The notes under the pieces: generated by a model
What the model was told of the DNA's origin: nothing
The model's database searches: none
What the model saw: only the letters and a program-made list of their open reading frames with translations
From: Mytilus trossulus
Taxonomy: Eukaryota; Mollusca; Bivalvia; Mytilida; Mytilidae
Direction: 5' to 3'
Length of the DNA stretch: 64,000 nucleotides
Assembly: GCF_036588685.1 (NCBI RefSeq)
Contig: NC_086386.1
Location: 4,992,117 to 5,056,116, forward strand
Part shown: in pieces, positions 46,401 through 57,790 of the stretch
Layout: every line of letters starts with the position of its first letter
Position numbering within the stretch: the stretch's first letter is position 1
Made by a program: the position numbers and the translations under genes

Positions 46401-46478
46401 AGCATACCCAGAATACGTCGTACCAAAGTCTATAGCTGCTACAAACAGAGACTCTGAGATTGTCTCACCAGCGGCCAT
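40431..46478 (-). CDS. HSPA12-like protein, gene B (4 exons, 582 aa)
   Basis: Minus-strand exons 46478-46161, 45719-45501, 43067-42908 and 41482-40431 join in frame with the same phases (0, 0, 1) as gene A, and exon 1 has the identical length of 318 bp. Motifs: AIDFGTTYSGYAF (phosphate 1), VLTVPAIWPD (connect), LDAGGGTVDI (phosphate 2), LMVGGFSES (adenosine). The ATPase core is complete, and there is no Hsp70 substrate domain. An acceptor just upstream of the ATG (GATTGTAG, exon edge 46496) again implies a non-coding first exon. Intron 2 (43068-45500) carries a 38-bp minisatellite; introns 1 and 3 hold nothing recognisable. Converges with gene A and diverges from gene C. Nucleotide-dependent chaperone-like function is inferred from the family. 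Confidence 0.9.
43214..45095 (+). repeat. 38-bp minisatellite in intron 2 of gene B
   Basis: About 48-49 units with a 38-bp period. Every unit has a GTGTTGCC-type block and most have GTTTAAAC, an 8-bp palindrome. Two variants are segregated: to about 43905 the units read CTATACCAAGTTAAAC, and from there to about 44925 they read CTGAGACAAATGCAAC. The last few units (44925-45095) mix both types and are more diverged. One unit near 44208 is shortened by about 20 bp. There are no unique spacers, so it is not CRISPR-like. Confidence 0.95.
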
Positions 46479-46496
46479 ACCAGTGTACTGCTACGT

Positions 46497-49341
46497 CTAC
46501 AATCAAATCAATTAATATCATATAAAAAAGCTTTATTCATAATTATAGAGTCCATATCCACACAAACAACACATGCAATGATGTAAATCAAATATGTTAA
46601 TTTCATGGACATTTTCTATCCAGCATTATACAAGATAACAGTCATACATATTGAGAAATGTTTAAAAAAAAATATTTTAAAATACATATTGAGAATAGTT
46701 AAAAAAAAAATTGAAATGAACAATTTTGTACGATGATTCAGTCGAAGTTATTTGGAAATGCTAGCAAATATTTTTTGTTGAAATTCTAAACCTATCCATA
46801 TTGCATTATGCATGCGTTCACATTAGATGAAATTATTCAAATTCAAATTTTGATATTGTCTTAACAAATGAAATGACGAATTAAACATGTTGTTTTTTGT
46901 ACAATACATTAATTGTAATAATTCGAATTTTACTTTCAAGATAATAGTCAGCAATATAACGTTAATACAAACGCCACAGTTTAAGTGATTTGAACTGTTT
47001 AATGATTTTCTAAGGACAGGTACAAACATTTGCAGAGGGGAACGTTTTAATGGTACCACTGAAACCTTCTCCCTTTTTCTGAAACAATAGCATAACATCA
47101 CAACATAGAAAACCACACGATATAATATCAATCGGAAGGCTTAACTCAATTAAAGAATGTAAATTTTGTCTGTTTATTTTTCTTTATTAAAAACGATTTA
47201 AAAATCATTTTCAATAAAATAAATTAAATTAAAACAATGAATAAGCATTCAATACTTTATTTTCTTTATTTTAGAACGAAAAGAAAACTCCTATACATGT
47301 ATATAGGACAGACTTTCAATGCCTTGATGTAAGTAAACTGCAAAGAAGTCTCTCGCATTACTAAATACTTTGTATATATGTGTGTGAAATAAATAATTGT
47401 CATTTCTGGTGTAATACCAGTTAAGATCCTTGGAAATACATATAACAAAAGAATGGATATTGCAGGCATATTCAGAAATATTTAGAAAATTCAGTCTAGA
47501 CTTCGCCGTTAAAAAACCTAATATGACTAGTTTTATTAAAAACAATACATTCGGATTGCAGTGTTGTTTACTATTGAAATGGATTATCTAAAAGCGCTTA
47601 CTTCTTTCAAATAAAAAAAGTCTTAGTATCTGGTTTCTAAAAATCGACTTTTATTCGTTTGTAAACAAAAATACATGAGTAAAACTCTCGACTATGCAAA
47701 AATTATGAACCTGTGAAAATTTGTAAATACATACAGTTTAACCTTCTTTTTATTGGAATGAATGACGCATATATATTTATAACTTTCGATATTAAAAAAA
47801 AAGTTGCATTGTCACATTATTACATGTGTTTAAACACATTTTAGCGAGAATTTGAATTGTCTAGATTTCAAACTATATATCAATCAGTATATACCTGTAT
47901 TTCAGAAGCTGGAATCTTGTGTATTTTTGGGTTGTCACCAAATCAACAACAAGGAAGCTAATTGTTCACGTGATACAAACGTCATTGATCTAAAAAAAAT
48001 ACTTGTGTCTTATCAGAAATACAGTAGAGAGGTATATATAGTGTTTATTGACGCATTGAATCTGATCCGTCAAATAAAACGGTAAGGTATTTTAAGATAT
48101 CTGATATCTGAACATAATTTCTGAATATTTCAGTTTTCAATATTAAATATATCTGAATATATTTGAAGAGCTACTGATTTTAAATAACAAATATGATAAT
48201 ATAATCAAAGATAATGTTTTAACCCATGATGGTTTTATATGTATGTGACTATATAATGTCATCACTATAATAAAAAAAAATCTACTCATCATTTCGTAGT
48301 GACACATATCTTTATTGAATGTAAAAAAAATTGCAGTTGTTTAAACATGTTAAATGCATATATGTAATAATAGATTTATAATGAAGTTGAAACTGAAACT
48401 GAAAGTAGATACTTCCAAGAAAGTCATGTTTATACAACTTACTCTTGAAAATTTCTTCCTCGCACTTTGCAAACAAAAATCTTTAATGCATCCTTACTTG
48501 CTTGTAAATTATGAAAACTAAATAACAAACAGGTAATCAAATTACCTTTTTTAAAAGATGAAAACGTTAAGTATGTCAGCTCCATCAAATATCATTTTCC
48601 GAAAGTTCGAATTTTATTTCATAATGGTACAAAATCGACACTAAAGACAAAACTAGGTTTAAGAAAACAGGGGTCATTAGTATCCCATATGATAAGTCGC
48701 AGAAATAAATCAACACAATGACCAAAACAAAAGTCGACAAATCACTTCATAGTAAAATTTAAGAACAAAATTCCTCAGTGCAACTATTGAATATCATTGT
48801 TGTGATCCTTATGAAATATAGTAATGAATTATATACAGTGGTCTGACATCGTTAATTCGTCATGAAAATACATGAAATAGTTGCCACTGGACGTTAAGCA
48901 ACCAACAATATCTATTTTTAAACTGACACCGTTTGAAATTATAAAAAAAATCGGAATATATGTGTCTTGTCTAGCTTTCAGCAGGACAAACTCACAAAAT
49001 GCAGATTCCCTACATCCAAAACGAATGTGAAAGTTCATATAGAGAAATGTGTTGTTTGCTGTTGCTGTTGTATTATGAAAACAAACCTATTACGACTAGA
49101 CAACCCCACAGCTAAATATATTGAAAACATATACATTTGTAAAGTGTTCCGAACGGATAAACTCATTTTGCACAAAAAGTGGCATTCATATAGTGTTTTA
49201 TGGCAATTTTTAATCTGGTGATTAGAGAGAGGTTAATATCATTTAATCGTTGTTGCGCCAAACTAGTGTATCAGTTTCATTATTAGTAATTTAGTGCGAT
49301 GCATTTGTTGTTGTTTATATCTATTATCCTTCAATTTTGTA
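46497..49341. other. Intergenic region between divergent genes B and C
   Basis: About 2.9 kb that should contain the promoters and non-coding first exons of both genes. No other gene supported. An interferon-response-like motif lies at 48389-48405 (separate entry). Otherwise AT-rich without visible structure. Confidence 0.45.
48389..48405 (+). promoter_or_regulatory. ISRE/IRF-like motif
   Basis: GAAACTGAAACTGAAAG, a triple GAAA repeat with the spacing preferred by interferon-regulatory-factor DNA-binding domains. It lies about 1 kb upstream of the gene C start and 1.9 kb upstream of the gene B start. A shorter match (GAAACTGAAAG, 49373-49383) sits in the 5' untranslated region of gene C. Function is inferred only. 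Confidence 0.25.
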
Positions 49342-49394
49342 GGACCGACATAAAAAATAAGATGATATAGTTGAAACTGAAAGCTAAAACAGAA

Positions 49395-52300
49395 ATGGCG
49401 AATAGTTATGAAACTATATCTGATTGTTTGTTGGTGGCGGCCATTGATTTTGGTACGACCTTTTCTGGGTATGCATTTGCCTTTAAGAGTGACTACAAGG
49501 AAGATCCTCTGAAGATATCCGGGTTTACATGGACATTAGGTTCTCAAGCAGGACTTTCTCTCAAGACCCCAACATGTGTATTGTTTAATCCCAGAGGTGA
49601 CTTTGATTCATTTGGAGCAGAGGCCGAGGAAAAGTATACAGCTCTTGCAGAAAGTGAGGATCATCAAAGTTGGTACTTTTTCAGCAGGTTTAAAATGCAG
49701 TTGTACAAAAATCATGTACGTATTTAAACTTTGTTAGTGTTGTATGTTTTTTAAGTTTAAGTTTAGTTCATTTATATGTTTAGGAGTTTAGTATATAGTC
49801 CACTGAATTAGTACACATTTCTGTTAAGGGGCCATCTGCAGTCCGCCTCCGGGTGCGTGATTTACTCCCTGTGTTGAAGACCCATTGGTGGCTTTCGGTA
49901 GCAGTTTTATTTTACTCTTTAGTCGGATTAGTTTAAACATATTTTATTTGCTGAATTAAAGCAAAATGGATTAGACACAAGTAAATCATACTTATGAAGT
50001 CTTCTCCATAATACAACAGGCTCCTGACTTGGGACAGGCACAAATAGTGCAACTATATATATGATACCTGAATGTAAGCAAATCTTATTATATATAGGTG
50101 GAGTCCATTTGGGCCACTCTACCTCCTCCTGTTTGATAACTTTGAAATGGATGAGATCCCCACCCCTCGACCATATACATTCATGTATGAGACTAAATAA
50201 CTAATCAAATGAAATATAGGGGAACCCCCATGGTCACCCCACCCCCTCATGTTTTAGAACTTAGAAACAGTCGAGATCCCATCCCTAAACCATATTTATT
50301 CATGTATGGGACAATATATAAATAATCAAATGAAATATAGGGGGAGTCCCTGGGGGTCACCCCATCCCTCCTGTTTGATAACTTGGTAACAGTTGAGATC
50401 CCCACCCCTAAACCATATTTATTCATGTATGGGACAATATGTAAATAATCAAATGAAATATAGGGGGAGGGGAGTCCATAGGGGTCATCCCATCCCTCCT
50501 GTTTGATAACTTGGTAACGGGCAAGATCCCTACCCCTAAACCATATATCTTCATATAGGGGACAATATAACAAATCAAATGAAATATGTAAGGGGAGTCC
50601 CTTGGGATCACCCCACCCCTCCTATTTGAGAACTTGGAAATGGTCGAGACCCCCACCCCAAAACCATATATATCTATGTATGGGACAATATAACAAATCA
50701 TATGAAATATAGATGGAGTTTGTGGGGCCATTCTTCCCCTTCCGGTTAGAGAATTTGGAAACAGTTGAGATCACCAATCTTAAACCATTTATATTCATGT
50801 ATAGACAATATTACAAATCAAAGGAATAATGTGGGGGTCCCTAGGGTCACTGTTCATCTTCTGTTTGAGAACTTGGAAACATTCAAGATCCTCAACCCTT
50901 AACCATATATACTCATGTATGGGACTATATAACAAATCAAATGAAATATAGGGGAAGTCCCTGTGGTCACCATACCCCTCCTGTTTAAGAACTTGGAAAC
51001 AGTTGGGATCCCCACCTCTAAATAAAATGAAATATAGGGGAGTCCCTGCAGTCACCCACCCCTCCTGATTGACAAATTGGAAACAGACGAAACCCCCACC
51101 TTTAAATTAAACCATATATATTCATGTATGAGAACTGCCGTTCAAATGAAATATAGGGAGAGTCCTTAGGGTCACCCTACCCACTCCTGTTTGATAACTT
51201 AGTGTACTGTTGAACACAAACTTGAATTTCTTTCCAGAGAAGCAAGTCTATTCATACTTTTACAAGCTCGTACTTAATTCAATTTGAACTACTAACAGTC
51301 AACCAATACTAACGTTAACTATCAACTAGAAGAACTGCATTCATTGCAAACTTGTAAGATAGAAAAAAAACATATATCTAATATGAGGATTTTCCATGCA
51401 ATGAATTAAGAATAATATAACACTAACAATTAATATAAGTACCTGGTATTTTTTATTGAAGGAGATACCACGTAATCTCACAATAGAGGATGACCAAGGA
51501 AAACATCTGGAAGCTATAAAAGTCATTTCAAAAAGTATCAACTATCTACGGGGACATTTGATGGAACAAATAGCCAAGAGAGATATCCAGATAAAAAAGA
51601 CGGAGATCACATGGGTTCTAACCGTGCCTGCCATCTGGTCTGATCCAGCCAAACAGTTTATGAGGGAAGCTGCTGTAGAGGTACGTTCTTATTTGTGACG
51701 TGGTCATTGATTGCTACTTGTCATTTAAAAGTTGTTAAAATGATCGATATAACATATTCATAGATTTTAAATTTAATTGCTTAATATACTAGTTTCAAAA
51801 TCTATATTGATGTTTTTCTTCACAGGTGGCACAGTTGATATTACTGTACAGGAAGTACAAACTGATGGATCTATTAAACAACTGTATATGGCCAATGGGG
51901 GTGACTGGGGAGGAACTAAAGTGGACCAGGCGTTTGATGAATACATGATGGAGCTGGCAGGACCTGCGACTGTTTACAAATTTCGGGATGAAGATAAAGC
52001 TGGACACTTGGATCTTTGCAGAGAATTCGAAATCAAAAAGCGTAACATCCAACCAGATCAAACGTCGAAAGTGACATTCAGAGTTCCTAGTACTTTAAGC
52101 GAAATATTCAAAAGGGAAGAAGGTACAGATTTTAAACAGTCGGTGTCTTCATCTAAGCGAGTAACATGGGTTGGTGACAAACTGCGTGTTGATGCAGCTT
52201 TGGCGCAAGGTTTTTTCGATTCAACCTGTCAACACATTGTTCAGCATTTGAAAGGCATCTTTAATGAAGAAAAAGTGAGAGGTACAAATACCATTCTAAT

Positions 52301-52877
52301 GGTTGGTGGGTTTTCCGATTCTCCAATGCTTCGAAAAGCTGTTGAACTAAGCTTTCCAGATAAAAATATAATTATTCCACACGAGGCTGGTTTGGCAGTA
52401 TTGAAAGGAGCGGTTCAATACGGTTATGATCCAAGAATTATATCTACACGAATCTGCAAGTTCACATATGGAGTTCGGACAAACTCTAGATTCAAGGAAG
52501 GTATTGATCCTGAAAGCAAACGAAAAATTAGAGACGGAAAATCAAAATGTGGAGATTCATTCAGTAAACATGTAATAATTGGACAGGCCGTTCATATCAA
52601 TGAGGCAATAGAAGAAAAAATGTATTATCCATCGTACTCTGATCAGACAAAAATGCGCGTTTCCATCTATACATCTACAGAGGAAGACCCCCGGTACACG
52701 GATGACCCCTCGTGCGCCTATCTAGGAGAACTCACTGTACATATGCCTGACACCAGAGGAGGAAAGCACCGCCAGGTATCTGTTCAACTGACGTTCGGGG
52801 GTACAGAAATAGAAGTAACGGCAACGAAAACAGGAACTGGAGAAGAAACCAAAGCATTCCTCAATTTCTTGCGTTAG
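49395..52877 (+). CDS. HSPA12-like gene C, exon 3 missing (probable pseudogene)
   Basis: Exons corresponding to exons 1, 2 and 4 of genes A and B are open: 49395-49715, 51462-51680 and 51826-52877. They carry AIDFGTTFSGYAF, VLTVPAIWSD, GGTVDI and LMVGGFSDS. The 157-160-bp exon 3 (the ALEPEAASIYC...YLILDAG region) is absent: only a 145-bp intron separates exons 2 and 4. The exon-2 donor is phase 0 while exon 4 expects phase 1, so direct splicing shifts frame and meets TGA at 51946. The ATG at 49395 is chosen by alignment with A and B. An acceptor (TTTTGTAG, exon edge 49342) shows the shared non-coding first exon, and AATAAA lies at 53155. Loss of exon 3 removes part of the ATPase fold. Exons are otherwise undamaged, so the loss is recent, or the assembly lacks a piece. 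Confidence 0.8.
50090..51215 (+). repeat. ~120-bp tandem array in intron 1 of gene C
   Basis: About nine diverged units marked by AAATGAAATATAGGGG, a GGTCACCCCACCCCTCC-like block, CTTGGAAACAGT, and AAACCATATATATTCATGTA. Spacing is mostly 115-125 bp with one short unit near 51029. The minus-strand reading frames across it are products of the repeat. Confidence 0.85.
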
Positions 52878-53154
52878 AACTATTACTGTGACGTATCAAT
52901 TATATATTATATAGTTTTTTAATGTGTTAGATACTACATATATATTATACAACGATGACAATTAAGCAACTCGTTTGGTAAAAATGGTTGCAACTTGTAT
53001 TTTATCATTGCTGTTAGTTCAATCGGTTGATTTATATTAGCTTCACGGCAGAAACAAAATTGTGTCTAAAGTTCGTATTCATTACATATAAAGTTGCGTT
53101 ATAACTACAATAGCTCAACTGGAGTCTGTCTTAATACTATATAGATATTGTCTA

Positions 53155-53160
53155 AATAAA
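53155..53160 (+). terminator. Candidate poly(A) signal of gene C
   Basis: AATAAA 278 bp after the stop codon of gene C, the first AATAAA on that side. Confidence 0.4.
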
Positions 53161-53179
53161 GGCAACAGTAGTATATCGC

Positions 53180-54000
53180 TGTTCAAAATTCATAAAACGA
53201 TAGAGAAAAAAACAGATTTGGGTTACAAACTAAAACTGAGGGAAACCTATCAAATATAAGAGAACTACGACACAACACCGAAACGTAACACACAGAGAAA
53301 CGAACTATAATGTAACAATGGCTTTTTTCGTGACTTGGTACAGGGCATTTTATGAAAAAAATGGTGGGTTGAACCTGGTTGTGTGACATGCCAAACCTCC
53401 CGCTTTAATATCAGTTTTAATTATAACATTAAAATTCCAGCATTACACGACAGGGTTACAATAAAGAAATAGATAAATGGGAGAAATTAAAGGACAGAGA
53501 AACATACTAATAGAATCATATTCAAAACAGTGTAGTCCTGGCCATTGATTGACGACCTAAATTATCCCATTGACTGGGACAGATTAGATGAACGTTTGTC
53601 TGTAACGACGATTGCTCACTTCTTACTTATTATAGAATTTAAACTGTGGGGTCACCAAAGGTTCTTAACGCCTTTAACAATAAAATAATTTGAAAAAATT
53701 ATTCAGGAATAACCTTTATGTTTTGATTTATATCATTGATATAAATCAACACATTGTATTATTCCGGATTCGTTTTTCGAATTGCTTTTTTTAGGTGTTG
53801 AGAACCTTTGGTGACCCCACAGATTCAGTGTCTTTATCAAGTACATAGTGAGCAGTGATTGTTACCGACAAACGTTCACCTAATCTGTCCCAATCAATGG
53901 GATAATTTTTGTCGTCAATCAATGGCCAGGACCACACTGTTTTGAATATGATTCTAATAACCATCCAAAGGTAACAGGTTAAAAAATATTTTTATACAAC
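53180..54000 (+). mobile_element. Mussel repeat split by a foldback element
   Basis: The left part (53180-53512) carries GGGTTACAAACTAAAACTGA, CAATGGCTTTTTTCGTGACT and TGGTGGGTTGAACCTGG. The right part resumes after 53955 with AACCATCCAAAGGTAACAGG. I recognise the left blocks as a widespread mussel repeat. The foldback at 53513-53954 interrupts it. Confidence 0.6.
53513..53954. mobile_element. 442-bp foldback element with TAATA target duplication
   Basis: Nearly the whole element is one imperfect palindrome. The ends are GAATCATATTCAAAACAGTG and its reverse complement, inner arm blocks include TGTGGGGTCACCAAAGGTTC, and the centre is TTGATTTATATCA-T-TGATATAAATCAA. TAATA flanks it on both sides (53508-53512 and 53955-53959). 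No ORF, so it depends on another element's transposase. Confidence 0.85.
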
Positions 54001-54019
54001 AGACCTTGCTACGTCAACT

Positions 54020-54772
54020 CAACACTATGCTCAGATGTAAAAAGTTTGAAAGCCATAACAACTACCAAGTTGAAGATCGCCGAACACCAAAAGTTCCAAA
54101 AAGTTGTGAGGCCAGGGTTATCCGCCTGGGACAGAACATCATTATTATCAAAAATAATACTTAGTTTTAGTAAACAGTAAATTTTATGAAATGACTATAT
54201 GATAGATATGCATGATTAAACTGAGTGGTGATTAGCTATAGAATAAAAAACGAACAAATTATAAAATCAAAGCCCTGTTAGCCATAGTCAATGCAACGCC
54301 CAAAGTGACGTCAAATATAAATTTCTTTAACGTGTTTCAAAAATTGAGAGAAATTTGACGAAATTCAGATAAGATTTGAAGAATTATAATACTAATTAAT
54401 ATTTAACTTTAGTAGTAATTAGATAATCAATTGTATCTAGCCTTGTGGTTGTTTCTTCTGATCAAACTGCAAACCAAATATATAGTGCAAATTTCGTTGA
54501 TCCAAAATTAAGTCTACCAAATGAACTGAATGAGTAGTTATCACCCAATACAGCACAATAATACAAGTGAAAAAATACGATTTACAACTTCAAACGTTAA
54601 AACATTTAAAAATCCGATGACAACAACAAACACAACATAAAAAACCAACAAATTAGTTTGGAATGGAAAAGTACCGTGCCACGTCTTAAAGCAATACGAA
54701 TCCACATTCGGGAATAAGTCACGTTTGGTACTAGTAATAAAAAGATCAGACGACGTAATGACAAACCACAAG
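54020..54772. other. Non-coding, possible repeat fragment
   Basis: About 54025-54130 resembles a fragment of a dispersed bivalve repeat (AAGTTGAAGATCGCCGAACA, CCGCCTGGGACAGA). The remainder is the 3' flank of the minus-strand reverse transcriptase pseudogene. No gene seen. Confidence 0.35.
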
Positions 54773-56332
54773 CTAACACGTGGTATAAATATCCATAGTA
54801 AGTTTGGTCAAAGATACATCGTATGGATCAACCAATTCGTGATGGTGTCCGTAAAATTTACGTAGTGTCATTTTTAATCTGTCCTCGTAACTTTGTTGGA
54901 GCAGTTTCTGCGTTAGGAGCACACTCCTGTATATGACGTCCGTATAGTGTGAACATGCACGAGAATAACGTATTAATTGAGATATGTACATGTAAACACC
55001 ATACGAAGGGGCAGAGGATATATTACTGCTGAGAAATGGAAAATTGGTAATTGCGAAGTTGAAATCGTCCCGTTTATCGTAGATCTTCGTTTAAAATCGT
55101 CCATCTGTGTAAATATTGGGGAAAAGATCAAGGTACGAAGCAGTCCTTCTAGTATCAGTAGTATCCTTAATTTCAAGTTCGGTTGGATATATGAGATGCA
55201 AGTACTGGCTGAAATATGGGTTAATCAGTGATAGGACATCATCAATATATCGGAAAGTGAAATTAAAGAATTTTGCAAGGTGCTTTTTCTGTTTGTCTTT
55301 TAGAAGGGTTTGAATGAATTCTGCTTCATACGAGTACACAAACAAATCGACTAGTAGGGGTGCACAGTTAGTATTCATTGAAAAACTGATTGTCTGTTGA
55401 AATATGAATCCTCAAAATTCAACAAATATATTGTCGATCAAGACGTCTAGCATTTTGATAATATTATCTTCAGTATATTTTCTGGTACATTCAGTGTGGT
55501 TCTTCACAAAATATGAATTATTGTAACCCAAAACAAGAAATTTGTATCTAGTACGATTTCCATTTTTATAGAAAAAGCTCAGTTTAATGAGATGGTGAAG
55601 TCGATCTTTCAACTGAGCATGGGGAATAGTAGTGTAAAGGGTCGAAAAATCAAAAATCTTTATGTTGCTTCAATTTTGCAAAGAATGTGATCGAAGATAA
55701 GCAGCAGATCTTTCGATTTTTTGAGAATCCTCATCTGGTTAACACCACTGGTAGAATATATCTCAATATTTTTGAAGCCCATCTTTAACCGTAGAAAGAA
55801 TAGCAGTCAGTTCTTTATATGGAGTTTTGGTATCCTGTATAATGATTGTAAATTTTCTCCGTTTTCTTTGATGTTGATACCAAAAGAAAGAAGGACAGAT
55901 TTTTGATTTTGTAAAATCTCGTCCTTGGTAAATGATGTTAAGGAATAAGTAGGATTACCAGTAGTTCTATTTATTCCCAGCTCTGTTGTGAGACATTGTA
56001 AATAATGTTTTTTTTTACATATGAAGACAATATTATTAGAGGCTTTATCTCCTGAAACAACGACATATTTGTCATTCAAAGAGGATAAAGCGTCCACAAC
56101 AGCTAGACTTTAACTGTATTGTGGCGATGCACATGAGCAATCCGGAGGCTTGGGTTTCACATCTTTGAGGTTGAAGGCCTGTAAAACCGTCTTGTTGTGG
56201 AAAATTTTGTATGCAATAAAATTGGTGTAAGTATAAGAAAGAACAGGTGAAGCTTAATTTTGAAGTAATCAGGTATAGTTTTTGTATAGATTTCTGATGG
56301 AAAATATTGCTTATATTTACAGCATCCAACCC
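54773..56332 (-). pseudogene. Reverse transcriptase pseudogene (mussel retroelement)
   Basis: On the minus strand a reverse transcriptase can be followed through several frames: NKGLDAVNISNIFHQ near 56330; GDKASNNIVFICKKKHY and YRIPKLH (56097-55807); a region near 55700; KNGNRTRYKFLVLGYNN (55612-55412); then TNCAPLLVDLFVYSYEAEF and FRYIDDVLS (55378-55091) with the catalytic YIDD; and ISQLIRYSRACSHY with KFYGHHHELVDPYDV (54991-54773). Frameshifts and stops between the pieces show it is dead. Two other remnants of the family lie at 28240-29010 and 57210-57790. Class (Penelope-like or LINE) is unresolved; no endonuclease domain is visible. Confidence 0.75.
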
Positions 56333-56333
56333 T

Positions 56334-56571
56334 TTATTGGCTATATCTTAAACAAGAGAGAGGGACGAAAGACACCAAAGGGACAGTCAAACTCGTAAAT
56401 CCAAAACAAACTGACAACGCCATGGCCAAAAATGAAAAAGACAAACAGAAAAACAATAGTACACATGACACAACACAGAAAACTAAAGAATAAACAACAC
56501 GAACCCCACCAAAAACTAGGGGTGATCTCAGGTGCTCCGGAAGGGTAAGCAGATCCTGCTCCATATTAAAC
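56334..56571 (-). mobile_element. 3' tail of the same retroelement family
   Basis: Minus-strand copy of the non-coding tail also seen at 57540-57775 and 28240-28500. Blocks include CTCAGGTGCTCCGGAAGGG and AAGGGACAGTCAAACTCGTA on the plus strand. It abuts the 5' side of the pseudogene at 54773-56332 in the same orientation. Confidence 0.7.
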
Positions 56572-57209
56572 AAAATACGTTTTTCCTCATTTTTGGATGT
56601 ATTCGATACTGGTTTAAATATATTTATTGCAACTAATCTATACAAAACTAAGTTTCTAAGTTTCGGATCAATAATGCTATATGTATAAACATGGCTGGCA
56701 ATTTTGTTTCCTTCCTTCACCATGCTTTAAAGTTCTGCTTCTGTGGCCTCTTGGCAATTGTTTCGAACGATATAGACTACTAGGCCAATAACGGAGTCAT
56801 GCCTTTCTTTGTCGGCTTTAACTAGGTTACAACACAGTTTTGGCTTGCAACGCAGTACATGACTGTGGCTTATCATGCAGTCAAATATTTTTCAATGTAT
56901 ACGTCTAACTATATGCTTACTCAACGACTGCTATTCTACACCTGCTAACCATTGTTTATACAGGGCTATACGCACGTATAACATTACTGCGATTGTTCAT
57001 CCTTCCCTCAGCGAGAAATAAATCCATGTTAGGAACGATTGCTAAAACCGTCGTAAAATCGTTCAACGTTATAAATTTGTAAAAAAGAAAACATCATCGT
57101 AATATAACATTACATAGATCGATGTTTCATATGTAGGTTGACACACAACTGTTACATGTTGTTTAAAGTCATAATGTATGAAACTTCAAATAACAAAAAA
57201 ATATTGATA
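56572..57209. other. Non-coding
   Basis: The minus strand of 56572-56723 is open for about 50 codons, continuous with the frame through the tail, but I recognise nothing. The rest holds no visible gene. Confidence 0.4.
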
Positions 57210-57790
57210 TGTGTTGTTATAACAGCAGCACCTGCATACAGGGTAAATATCTCCCAATTGATACGAAATTCCCGTGCTTGCATTTCCTATCATGATTTTC
57301 TTGATAGAGGGTTGCTGCTCACAAGGAAGCTATTATACCAAGAGTTACAAATGGTGAAGTTGAAATCATCCCTTCGTAAATTTTACGGACGCCATCACGA
57401 GTTGGTTGACCCTTACGGAATAACCGTTTCACAAATGATATCGGATATGTTCCTTACGTCGTAACTACAACCCCCTTCCCTTTCATGAATGTGACCTACC
57501 GAAATAGACTATTTACCGGATTTGTTATCACATAAGCAACACGAAGGGTGCCACATGTGGAGCAGGATCTGCTTTGCCCTTCCGGAGCACCTGAGATCAC
57601 CCCTAGTTTTGGTTCGTGTTGTATATTCTTTAGTTTTCTATGTTGTGGCATGTACTATTGTTTGTCTGTTTGTCTTTTTTTTTATTTTTATCCATGGCGT
57701 TGTCAGTTTATTTAAGATTTATGAATTTGACTGTCCCTTTGGTATCTTTCGTCCCTCTTTTAATGGCTAGTTTTTATTATAAGACTTATG
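57210..57790 (+). pseudogene. Truncated reverse transcriptase C-terminus plus 3' tail
   Basis: 57224-57464 encodes APAYRVNISQLIRNSRA, HDFLDRGLLLTRKLL and KFYGRHHELVDPYG, ending at a TAA. It is followed by the non-coding tail (CCCTTCCGGAGCACCTGAGA to CTTTCGTCCCTCTTTTA). This order, coding C-terminus then tail, defines the 3' end of the family whose other copies are at 28240-29010 and 54773-56571. Confidence 0.7.

Noticed and set aside
47852..48085. 77-codon ORF between genes B and C
   Set aside because: Starts with TTG, has no known features, and its AT content is like the flanks.
50247..51055. Minus-strand ORFs with a repeated PYMNKYGLG-like theme
   Set aside because: Generated by the ~120-bp intronic array; frames break irregularly and have no coding signature.
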